In this document: positions 21,884-29,809 of the stretch, piece after piece
Numbering within the stretch: position 1 is the first letter of the stretch
Layout of the letters: each line of letters begins with the position of its first letter
Origin: an uncultured Chlamydiae bacterium
GTDB lineage: Bacteria; Chlamydiota; Chlamydiia; Chlamydiales; Rhabdochlamydiaceae
Assembly: GCA_945952445.1 (NCBI GenBank)
Contig: CAMFIG010000001.1
Coordinates: 39,001 to 103,000, forward strand
Direction of reading: 5' to 3'
DNA length: 64,000 nt
Program-made: the position numbers and the translations under genes
The notes under the pieces: model-generated
Told to the model about the DNA's origin: nothing
Databases searched by the model: none
What the model saw: the letters and a program-made list of their open reading frames with translations, nothing else

Positions 21884-23251
21884 ATGGTTTGCTATATAAA
21901 CTCAGATTCTTACAGATTTTTAATTCGCGAAGGCTCTTCATTTCAAAATAAAAATTTTACAGCGATCCACCTAAAAGAATACCAAGACGTGCAAGTTGGT
22001 GATTGGGTAGAAATTGCCCGAGGCAAGGCTAAGCGAGTTTTTATGCAAGTCTTGCAGGATAAAGAAAATTCTTTACAAATAGACCCATCAAAAGTGATCT
22101 ATCTTCCCTGTGCTGGAAAAAAGCAGGAGCTTCTTTCTGAAATGGAAACAGCGCGTCATATTCAAGAGGCGCTTATAGATTCTGCAGGAGAGTCAAATAT
22201 CGCTACCCATCTTCAGAGGGTGCCTGATACAGAGCATGTCATGGTAGAAGCGCAAGCGGCGATCTCAGATTTAGACGATTATATCCAAAAAAATTTAAGT
22301 AGAGACAGCTCTTTGCCGACAGAGGTGATGGATTTGGGAACTCAGCTCATCCATGGGGTCAGCCAACTGCACCAAGCTGGGTATGTCTCAGGTGATCTTA
22401 AATTAGAAAATGCTTTGGTGTTCCAAGAAGAAGACCGAATGGTTGTGAGAATTTCAGATTTTGGAAAAGCCGTCAAAGTGGAAGCCAAACCTCTTTTGTA
22501 TGAGGGTAATTCTCGATATGCTGCGCCGGAAAATGTCCTGACGATCAAGGCGGAGGTGTATGGAACCGGACTTATGTTGGTGCGGTTGCTTGAAGAGGCC
22601 TGCATAGATAAGGCATTTATAGAAGGTATAGCGCATTTACCGAAGCATACAGGCTCTCTAGAAGGTTCTCAGGAAACTGGTAGGCGAGGGATTGAAGGAA
22701 TAGCGATAGCCCATGGAGCACCTATAGGGAGAAGTTTTAGAGGTGCCTTGGATAAGCTAAAAGCGTATGCCAAAGCTCGAATGGGTGTAAGATCGATCAC
22801 GACTGAGTCTAAAGATAGAAATGCATTGATTCGAGAGTACGTAGAGAAAATTGTCGCGCCTCATGTGAAAAAAACATGGAGTTTTGTTGATTCGGTTTTT
22901 GTAGACCAGCTGATGGAATTAATTTTGGAAATGTTGCGTCTTCATCCTGAAGAAAGACCGGATATGGAAACTGTAGAGCAGAGGTGTAGAGCCATTTTTT
23001 CTGATATAGCCTCTTGTGAAAGAAAAATGTTGGAGGCTGCACAAGCAGAAGGGCTGTCTCACATAGAAGGCCATCGTTTTCCTAGGCATTCTCCTCAAGC
23101 TATCTGCGCATTTTCCAGCCCTATGGAAGAATTGGAGACTCCCAAGTCTTTTAATGAAGACTCAGGCATTGTCTTTAGAGTTAAAGAGATGGTGCATTCT
23201 TGGGCTCATTGGTGCAAAGCCTTGATGGAAAAATGGGCAAAAAAGCATTAG
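21884..23251 (+). CDS. Hanks-type Ser/Thr protein kinase, effector-like, paralogue 2
   Basis: 455 residues, colinear with the kinase at 19667 over about 380 residues. Kinase core: GDLKLEN (170-176), ISDFGK with DFG 192-194, RYAAPEN with APE 214-216, and EVYGTGLML. EIARGKAKRVFMQV is identical in both N-lobes, and K79 in LPCAGKKQELLSE aligns with the candidate ATP lysine. The C-terminal 70 residues differ completely from paralogue 1, so targeting or substrate binding may have diverged. No signal peptide; secretion by type III is an inference. It ends 5 bp from the convergent nucleotidyltransferase gene. Confidence 0.8.
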   Translation: MVCYINSDSYRFLIREGSSFQNKNFTAIHLKEYQDVQVGDWVEIARGKAKRVFMQVLQDKENSLQIDPSKVIYLPCAGKKQELLSEMETARHIQEALIDSAGESNIATHLQRVPDTEHVMVEAQAAISDLDDYIQKNLSRDSSLPTEVMDLGTQLIHGVSQLHQAGYVSGDLKLENALVFQEEDRMVVRISDFGKAVKVEAKPLLYEGNSRYAAPENVLTIKAEVYGTGLMLVRLLEEACIDKAFIEGIAHLPKHTGSLEGSQETGRRGIEGIAIAHGAPIGRSFRGALDKLKAYAKARMGVRSITTESKDRNALIREYVEKIVAPHVKKTWSFVDSVFVDQLMELILEMLRLHPEERPDMETVEQRCRAIFSDIASCERKMLEAAQAEGLSHIEGHRFPRHSPQAICAFSSPMEELETPKSFNEDSGIVFRVKEMVHSWAHWCKALMEKWAKKH

Positions 23252-23256
23252 TTTTT

Positions 23257-24501
23257 TTAAGTCTCCTGCCAAAGAGAGCTTTGTTTAAGTTTTTCTAGTA
23301 CGGCTTCTGTATTTTCTAGCTGAAGATTGATGGCGATCCTCTCTGCTTCTCGAAGCAGACGGCCCATCTTGGTTCCCGGGGTAATTCCCGCATGGAGAAG
23401 GTGGGTTGAACGGATCAGAGGCTGTTTTGTTTGGATTCTCTGAATGCTATGAAGGAGCTTGTCTTGTCTTTCTTTGTGGGCGGAGAGGAAGCTATTTTTC
23501 TCTGAAGAAGGAAGTCTTGCTGCAAAGATCTGAAGACAGATGGTGTTATGGGGATGTGCGTAAAAATGGGCCCATTCGGCAAGGTCTAGCTTTGCCTGCC
23601 AGTCGGAGGGCATGTTAAGAAGATCTTGGGCGTGATGTAGATAACGAACAAAGTCTTTTTCTTGGTTTGATAGTTTTAAATATTCGGAAATTTCAAGTTT
23701 TTCCTCTAAAGAGGTGTCGGGAAAGAGTTCGAGAAGTTCTGCGATGGGGGGGGGGGCTTTGGGAAAAGAGGAGATATGGCAGAGACGCTGGCAGAGGGTG
23801 GATAGGGGGACTTCTTTCAGAGAAGGAAAGATCGTTGGAAGTAGGTTGAGCTGATGCAGCATCTCAAGGCCTTTGTCAAAATGAGCAAACTGCGACATTT
23901 TTTTGAATTCCTGCCAGACCCTTTCGATAGCGACTGCAGGAAGCAGGCTTTTTGCATGGGTTAATATGGCTTGCTTAGTATCCGGTTCAATAGGAAAAGC
24001 AAAGCGGGTGGAATAGCGTGCGGCACGCATCATTCTCAGCCGGTCTTCAAGGAAACGGGCATGGGGATCTCCGATTGCGCGGATCAGTTGTTTTTGGATG
24101 TCTTCTTGGCCTCCGACGTAGTCGAGAAGGCGGTCTTGGATCGGATCGTAGAACATCCCGTTGATGGTAAAGTCTCTTCTTTTGGCGTCTTCTTCAGGAG
24201 ATGTGGGTTCAATGTGAGTGGGTCTTCGCCCGTCTACGTAGTCTTTTTCTTTGCGAAAGGTGGCGACTTCAAAAGAATGGCCATCTTGGACTACGATCAC
24301 GATGCCAAAGGCGATGCCTACAGGAATTGTCTTGGGAAAGAGTTGCTGGATCTCTTCGACGGAAGCACTGGTGGCGATGTCGATATCATCGGATGGGACT
24401 TGGAGGAGAAAGTCGCGCACCCAGCCTCCTGCGAAGTAGGCGATATGACCTGCTTGCTGTAGGTGCTTGACGACAGAGGTTGCGATCCGACGAGTTTCCA
24501 T
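23257..24501 (-). CDS. pcnB: Poly(A) polymerase / CCA tRNA nucleotidyltransferase family protein
   Basis: 414 residues from the ATG at 24501, with AAAGG upstream; the frame extends to 24630 but would overlap mutL. Class II nucleotidyltransferase head: FAGGWVRDFLL, then DDIDIATSA (metal-binding Asp pair), RRDFTINGMFYDP, and FLEDRLRMMRAARYSTRF. It adds CCA to tRNA or A-tails to RNA; sequence alone cannot separate the two, and chlamydiae carry two such genes. Oddity: an 11-base C run (G on the + strand, 23746-23756) lies in the coding region at KAPPPIAEL. Divergent from mutL. Confidence 0.85.
   Translation of the reverse strand: METRRIATSVVKHLQQAGHIAYFAGGWVRDFLLQVPSDDIDIATSASVEEIQQLFPKTIPVGIAFGIVIVVQDGHSFEVATFRKEKDYVDGRRPTHIEPTSPEEDAKRRDFTINGMFYDPIQDRLLDYVGGQEDIQKQLIRAIGDPHARFLEDRLRMMRAARYSTRFAFPIEPDTKQAILTHAKSLLPAVAIERVWQEFKKMSQFAHFDKGLEMLHQLNLLPTIFPSLKEVPLSTLCQRLCHISSFPKAPPPIAELLELFPDTSLEEKLEISEYLKLSNQEKDFVRYLHHAQDLLNMPSDWQAKLDLAEWAHFYAHPHNTICLQIFAARLPSSEKNSFLSAHKERQDKLLHSIQRIQTKQPLIRSTHLLHAGITPGTKMGRLLREAERIAINLQLENTEAVLEKLKQSSLWQET
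23746..23756 (+). repeat. Run of 11 G inside pcnB-type gene
   Basis: Homopolymer of 11 G (11 C on the coding strand), well above any other G or C run in the window. A change of one base would shift the frame about 60% of the way through the protein. Confidence 0.9.
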
Positions 24502-24589
24502 GAAAAGCCTTTTATGAGAATAGAATAACGTTTTTTTTTCAGATGAGCAATTCTTTCTTTTGAGATACGATGGGGACAAAAGGGATCTT

Positions 24590-26335
24590 ATGTCTTCAAA
24601 AATCCGTGTTTTATCAGAGCATACCATCAATCAGATTGCTGCCGGCGAGGTGATTGAAAACCCTTCTTCGGTGGTAAAAGAGCTTGTAGAGAATGCGGTG
24701 GATGCCGGAGCTAAGCATATCCGTATTGAGACGTGGGGAGGTGGCCTGCAGAAGATCGTAGTGTCAGATGATGGCTGCGGCATGGGAGCTGATGATGCCG
24801 TTCTCTGTTTGGAGCGCCATGCAACCTCGAAGATTGCCTCTGCCGAGGATCTAGTCTCTGTTGCGACGATGGGGTTTCGAGGGGAGGCGCTCGCATCAGT
24901 TGCTGCGATAGCTAAGGTCACGATAGAGACGTCGTCAGCTGGAGCTCTTGGCACAAAAGTCGAGGTGGAAGCAGGACAGATCAAACATGTCGGGCCTTGT
25001 GCAAGAAATCAGGGAACCACAATAGAGGTACGGCAGCTTTTCTATAATGTACCCGCAAGACGGAAGTTTCAAAAGTCTCCGAGTCTCTGCATGGCGGAGA
25101 TCACCAAGGCATGCATAGGCCTTAGCCTAGCCCATCCCACGGTGTCTTTCGAATGCATCCAGCAGGAAAAGGTCTGTTTTTCTACGAAGGCGGCAGGTCT
25201 TTCTTGGATGGAGTCGATGAAACGAAGGATAGAAGAGGTTCTTGGCGCCTTTTTTTTGGAGGAGAGTTTTTTTCTCGATGCTCAGGTGGGGGCTTTTTCT
25301 TTTCGCGGGGTGCTCGGATCAACCCAAAATACAAGGCCGAACCGAGCTTCGCAGTATCAGTTTATCAACACAAGACAAGTGTTCTGCCCTATCATCTCGT
25401 ATGCTGTGAAAGATGCTTATAGTACAAGAATCGGAGCCGACCGCTTTCCGATCTATGTGCTTCATGCGGACCTGCCTTATGAGAATGTCGATGTCAATGT
25501 CCATCCGCAGAAAAAAGAGATCCGGCTCCACGAAGAGAAAGAGATTCGGCAAAGACTGCAAGAGAAGGTCTTAGAGGCACTCCAAGGATGTAGGCCGCAA
25601 TGGGCTCCTACCGTCTCCTTTGATGTTTCTTGGAAGCCTCCTTTAGTAAGAGAAGAAACGCCACCTCTTGTCTTTGAAAAAAAAGTAGTAGAGCCAGTTG
25701 AACTCCCAATCCAGACGCCTTTGCGCTGCATGGGCCTCTATGCGCACTTTGCATGGGTGGTTGCAGACCTCTTGCATCCTTTCTATTCCCTGCTGGGAGT
25801 GCAAAACGAAGGGACATTTTTAATTGACTTGGAAAGGGCAAATGCCCGTCTTTTATTCGATGCTCTCGATACGAAGAGCTCTTCTTTTGAAAAACAGGGG
25901 CTTCTTTTGCCTCTGTCTTTGCGCTGCTCTTCTGCTGAAGCGGAATGGATTTTGGCACACCAGGAGGAGATTGAGAAAATGGGCTTTTCTTTTCACCTTT
26001 CCGGATCTTCTGCTTTTTTAATTGATGCTATCCCTTCGATGCTCAAAGAACAGGAGGCTCTCGATCTTCTGCAAGGAATGCTTCCTTCCGACTCGATGGA
26101 ATCCAAGGCGCAAACCTGGGAGGAGAGAAGAAAAAGAGAGCTTGCCGGGATTTGCTCTCGTCTGGCTAAATCGAGAAAAACGCAGTATGCCTGGGTGGAA
26201 GCAGAAGCGATTATAGCACAGCTTGTGAAAAGCTCTTCCATGGGTATCTGTCCGCAAGGAAACCGCATTGTCATTTACATGGGGAAAGATGAAATACAAG
26301 GATTGTTTTCCGACAAAAGAAGGGGATCTTGCTAA
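24590..26335 (+). CDS. mutL: DNA mismatch repair protein MutL
   Basis: 581 residues from the ATG at 24590. GHKL ATPase motifs: INQIAAGEVIENPSSVVKEL, NAVDAGA, DDGCGMG and GFRGEALASVA. The C-terminal dimerisation domain ends with CPQGNRIVIYMGKDEI (family CPHGRP block). The endonuclease motif DQHAxxER is not present: the matching region reads LIDLERANARLLFD, so nicking activity is doubtful. It links MutS recognition to downstream repair. First gene of the overlapping run mutL-pepP-cyclase-kinase. Confidence 0.95.
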   Translation: MSSKIRVLSEHTINQIAAGEVIENPSSVVKELVENAVDAGAKHIRIETWGGGLQKIVVSDDGCGMGADDAVLCLERHATSKIASAEDLVSVATMGFRGEALASVAAIAKVTIETSSAGALGTKVEVEAGQIKHVGPCARNQGTTIEVRQLFYNVPARRKFQKSPSLCMAEITKACIGLSLAHPTVSFECIQQEKVCFSTKAAGLSWMESMKRRIEEVLGAFFLEESFFLDAQVGAFSFRGVLGSTQNTRPNRASQYQFINTRQVFCPIISYAVKDAYSTRIGADRFPIYVLHADLPYENVDVNVHPQKKEIRLHEEKEIRQRLQEKVLEALQGCRPQWAPTVSFDVSWKPPLVREETPPLVFEKKVVEPVELPIQTPLRCMGLYAHFAWVVADLLHPFYSLLGVQNEGTFLIDLERANARLLFDALDTKSSSFEKQGLLLPLSLRCSSAEAEWILAHQEEIEKMGFSFHLSGSSAFLIDAIPSMLKEQEALDLLQGMLPSDSMESKAQTWEERRKRELAGICSRLAKSRKTQYAWVEAEAIIAQLVKSSSMGICPQGNRIVIYMGKDEIQGLFSDKRRGSC

Positions 26336-27395
26336 GAGACTGGAAAGTCTACAGAAGATCCTTCAAGAAAAAAAGATCGATGCCTATGTTGTAGAGCATC
26401 CGATAGATCTGTTGTATTTGACAGGTCTTAGCTTGTCTTTAGGACAACTATGGATCTTTCCCGATGAGGCGGTCTTATTTGTCGATAGCCGTTATATCGA
26501 AGCTGCCAAGCAAGGCCCCATTGCTGCAGAGCTTACAGGAGACGAGTCCTTAGGGAAATGGATTGAGAAAAAAGATATTCGCAGGGTGGGCTTTGATGCC
26601 AACTCTCTTTCCTATGCAAGAGTCCAGGAGATCAAAAAGAGGGTCAGAAAGAGGGGCTTTTCCGTGCGTTGGATCGCTTGCAATCGCTTTGTTAGTATGG
26701 TGCGGAGAAAGAAGCAGGTCGCAGAGATTGTATCGATCAAAAAAAGCGCAGCTCTTTTATGGAGGGGGTTTCAATTTTTATCTTCTCAGCTAAAAGTGGG
26801 GATCACAGAGAAAGATCTTGCAAGAAAGTTGGAGATCTTCTGCTTGGAGGAGGGAGGAGAAGGGATGGCTTTTGAGCCGATCATCGCCTTTGGAAAAAAT
26901 AGTGCGCTGCCGCATCATAGAGCAACAGACCAGCCATTACGAGAAAAAGACGTTGTCTTGATCGACATTGGTATGGTTGTCGATCGCTATCATTCCGATA
27001 TGACGCGTGTGCTGTTTTTTCAAGGGGAAGATCCCCTGCTGCGGTCTTGGTATGAGATCATCCAAAGGGCTCATGATGCTGCTTTTGAGATTTGCAAAGA
27101 AGGGACTTGCGTGGGAGATCTTGATGCAAGAGCACGCTTAGTCTTGAAAGAAGAAGGGGTAGAACAGTATTTTACGCATAGCTTAGGACATGGTATCGGC
27201 TTAGAAACGCATGAGTCCCCGCGTATCCGCGAAGGGGGGGAAGAGAGTGGGATGCTCTTGGAGCCAGGCATGATTTTTACCATAGAGCCGGGATTGTATT
27301 TGCCAGGAAGGGGCGGTGTCAGGTATGAAAATATGATTTTAATCACAGAAGAGGGGGCTGAGAACTTATTCCCCTTCGATAGGACAAGGACATGA
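26289..27395 (+). CDS. pepP: Xaa-Pro aminopeptidase (M24 family)
   Basis: 368 residues from the ATG at 26289, which has GGGGAAAG upstream and overlaps mutL by 47 bp; the frame opens at 26268. Metal ligands are in order: LIDIGMVVDRYHSDMTRV (two Asp), HSLGHGIGLETHE (His), FTIEPGLY (Glu) and GVRYENMI (Glu). An N-terminal creatinase-like domain precedes. It releases N-terminal residues before proline using two divalent metal ions. mutL next to pepP is an arrangement I recall from chlamydiae. Confidence 0.93.
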   Translation: MKYKDCFPTKEGDLAKRLESLQKILQEKKIDAYVVEHPIDLLYLTGLSLSLGQLWIFPDEAVLFVDSRYIEAAKQGPIAAELTGDESLGKWIEKKDIRRVGFDANSLSYARVQEIKKRVRKRGFSVRWIACNRFVSMVRRKKQVAEIVSIKKSAALLWRGFQFLSSQLKVGITEKDLARKLEIFCLEEGGEGMAFEPIIAFGKNSALPHHRATDQPLREKDVVLIDIGMVVDRYHSDMTRVLFFQGEDPLLRSWYEIIQRAHDAAFEICKEGTCVGDLDARARLVLKEEGVEQYFTHSLGHGIGLETHESPRIREGGEESGMLLEPGMIFTIEPGLYLPGRGGVRYENMILITEEGAENLFPFDRTRT

Positions 27396-29809
27396 GCATC
27401 CGGTATCGTTTCTTTTTGGTCGTGGGGCTTCTTTCTACCATTGTTATTGCAGCGACATTTTTTGTTGAGAATATCACCTTAAACCGGAGTTTAAGACAGG
27501 CGCGTGGTGAGATCGACCAGCTCTATGACACACTGCGTGAAAAAAGACGGGAACATCTTTTGGAAACTCTTCAGACGGGAATGGCTAAAGAGATGGCACA
27601 AGTCAATGCCTTGCTAGAAGGCGTATCTCAATATGCCCCGCTCGCTGCTTGGTTTGCTCCGACAGAGGAAAATTTGGCTAAGGGGACGTGGAACAATGCA
27701 GCTACCCTTTTGCAATCCGACGACTGGATCCACTTCTTGCAAAATACTGTAGATGATCGGCTGATGTCGGTCATCGTTCCTCAGATTAACGATTTTTTCG
27801 GGATTGATTCAATCCCAATAGAAGAAGGCCTTCGTTGGATCTACCCTGAAGGTGCCGATGGGCATATCACCCCCTACTTGGGAGTTTCTTTGCCGATTAA
27901 ATTGGCAGATCCTACTGAAGATAAAACCCTCTCTTTTATCGAAAGCGGCATGATTCCTGATGTCTATGTATTTTATGATTGGGAAAATATGCATTTGATG
28001 GAGAACCTTTCTCTAGGAGTCCCCGATGAAGAGCTGGATTCGAGTGTGCTGAGGATCCCCTTTCTACAGCATTATGAGCTCGACGAAGCGCAGTTCCACA
28101 CCTGGCTCAATCGAGCCATCGATCTTGCCAAGAAAGGACAACTCCATCCTCCTCAGCCGACTCCCAAAGAAAAACAGCCTTTTCCTCTCCTTGAAGAGAA
28201 TGCCGACTTTAAACGGCGCACAGAGTGGTATCTCAAGCAAAGAGTGGAATATTCCAATGAATTGTATCTAATCTGGCAGGCAAGTGCTTTATATGAGATT
28301 GGCGCATTTGGAAGGGTGGGATCTTCTTTCCATCTTCCTGCCGGGATGTCATTTTTTATTCCCAAGACAAAGAGCGGACAGGGATTTTTGCTGGACCCCA
28401 TTTTAAAGTTTTTCTCCCCTGTCTTTAAAGATAAAGAGTATTTTCAGAATCATCCACCACTGCAGCCTCATCTGCATGTAGCCTCTGGTACAGCGATTAT
28501 TCCAAGCCCTCATCCGAATCAGTTGTTTTTGGGAAATACGGCATCTTTATATGGTGTGGAAGGAGAAAATGCAAACAAGAGTAGCTTGCTCACGATTGGG
28601 TTTGCTGTAAACACCCTTTTAGAAGAGCTTGTCTTAAGCTTCCATAAATACGGTTTTGTGTTTAGCGATGGCAAGGTGCAGATCGGATTAAAGCCAGATG
28701 GCAGTCGTATAGAAGCGTTAGATGGGATCTCGGATGTCTTATCAAAGCTCACTATGCAAAACTCAGGAGAGATTGAATGGAGGGGGATCTCTTATTATTT
28801 TATCCGGATGCAGCCGGCACCGGAGCTTGACTTACACTTTTTTTTGATTACAGAGACAGCAGAAGAATTTGCTTTGGTCAATAACTTTGAGGAACAGATA
28901 GCTAAGATTTCCATGAAGATGTCTTTCCACATCCGTGTGATCGAAGTGGCCGGGATTTTGCTGTTACTTTTATTGCTATTAGACCTTTCTAAGAAAATCA
29001 CAAGCCCTATTATTGCCTTGTCTCATTCTCTAAGACAAGCGAAGACGGGGGATTGGGAGCAGGTCAAGATCCCTCAGGTCTCATTTAGAAAGGGCAACGA
29101 GATCCGGCAGCTCTACGACTCTTTCACAGAGATGGTTGAAGGGCTGAAGGAAAAAGAGAAGGTCAAAGGGATCCTCAATAAGGTCGTTTCCGCAGAAATT
29201 GCCAAAGAGATCATGAAAGGAGATGTTGCTTTAGGAGGCGAAGAAAGGGTTGTCACAATCCTCTTTGCCGACATTCGCAACTTCACTTTCCTCACACAGA
29301 ATATGGCGCCGCAGGAGGTGATCGAGCTTCTAAACACATGCATGACGAAGCTTTCTGAAGCGATCGATTTTCATCATGGGGTGATCGACAAATACATTGG
29401 AGATGGGATCATGGCGATCTATGGAGCGCCGATTGCCTTTACTGAAAGTCCCAAGCAAGCCGTCCTCTCTTCTCTTTCTATGCTCAAGAAACTCGAAACA
29501 TGGAATGCTGAAAGGAAGAAGGCGGGGTTGTTTCCTATCGAGATCGGAATAGGGATCCATACGGGGCCTGCTTGCGTAGGAAACATGGGAGCATCGAACC
29601 GACTGAATTACACAGCTATCGGCAGCAATGTCAACTTGGCATCGCGCCTGTGCTATGCAGCAAAGGCGAATGAAATTTTGATTTCTGAAGATACATGGAA
29701 GCAGTCGAGTGTGAATGAAAACGTGATCATAGAAGATCGTGGAGAGATGAATTTCAAAGGGTTTGATATGCCTAAGAGAGTGTTCCAAGTGGTTGGGATG
29801 AAATCATGA
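27392..29809 (+). CDS. Membrane class III adenylate cyclase with HAMP domain
   Basis: 805 residues. TM helix ~5-25, a long extracytoplasmic region (~30-510), a second TM ~515-535, a HAMP-like linker, then the cyclase domain. Metal ligands D627 (FADIRNFT) and D671 (DKYIGDGIMAIYGAP), substrate Lys in DKYIG, Thr in LNYTAIG at the base-recognition site, and Asn/Arg in GSNVNLASRL are all present, so an active ATP cyclase is expected. The sensor region matches no domain I know. It overlaps pepP and the histidine kinase by 4 bp each (ATGA). No cAMP receptor is visible in the window. Confidence 0.9.
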   Translation: MSIRYRFFLVVGLLSTIVIAATFFVENITLNRSLRQARGEIDQLYDTLREKRREHLLETLQTGMAKEMAQVNALLEGVSQYAPLAAWFAPTEENLAKGTWNNAATLLQSDDWIHFLQNTVDDRLMSVIVPQINDFFGIDSIPIEEGLRWIYPEGADGHITPYLGVSLPIKLADPTEDKTLSFIESGMIPDVYVFYDWENMHLMENLSLGVPDEELDSSVLRIPFLQHYELDEAQFHTWLNRAIDLAKKGQLHPPQPTPKEKQPFPLLEENADFKRRTEWYLKQRVEYSNELYLIWQASALYEIGAFGRVGSSFHLPAGMSFFIPKTKSGQGFLLDPILKFFSPVFKDKEYFQNHPPLQPHLHVASGTAIIPSPHPNQLFLGNTASLYGVEGENANKSSLLTIGFAVNTLLEELVLSFHKYGFVFSDGKVQIGLKPDGSRIEALDGISDVLSKLTMQNSGEIEWRGISYYFIRMQPAPELDLHFFLITETAEEFALVNNFEEQIAKISMKMSFHIRVIEVAGILLLLLLLLDLSKKITSPIIALSHSLRQAKTGDWEQVKIPQVSFRKGNEIRQLYDSFTEMVEGLKEKEKVKGILNKVVSAEIAKEIMKGDVALGGEERVVTILFADIRNFTFLTQNMAPQEVIELLNTCMTKLSEAIDFHHGVIDKYIGDGIMAIYGAPIAFTESPKQAVLSSLSMLKKLETWNAERKKAGLFPIEIGIGIHTGPACVGNMGASNRLNYTAIGSNVNLASRLCYAAKANEILISEDTWKQSSVNENVIIEDRGEMNFKGFDMPKRVFQVVGMKS

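Noticed and set aside
23971..24462. 163-codon + strand frame opposite the pcnB-type gene
   Set aside because: Fully antisense to a clear nucleotidyltransferase with intact motifs.
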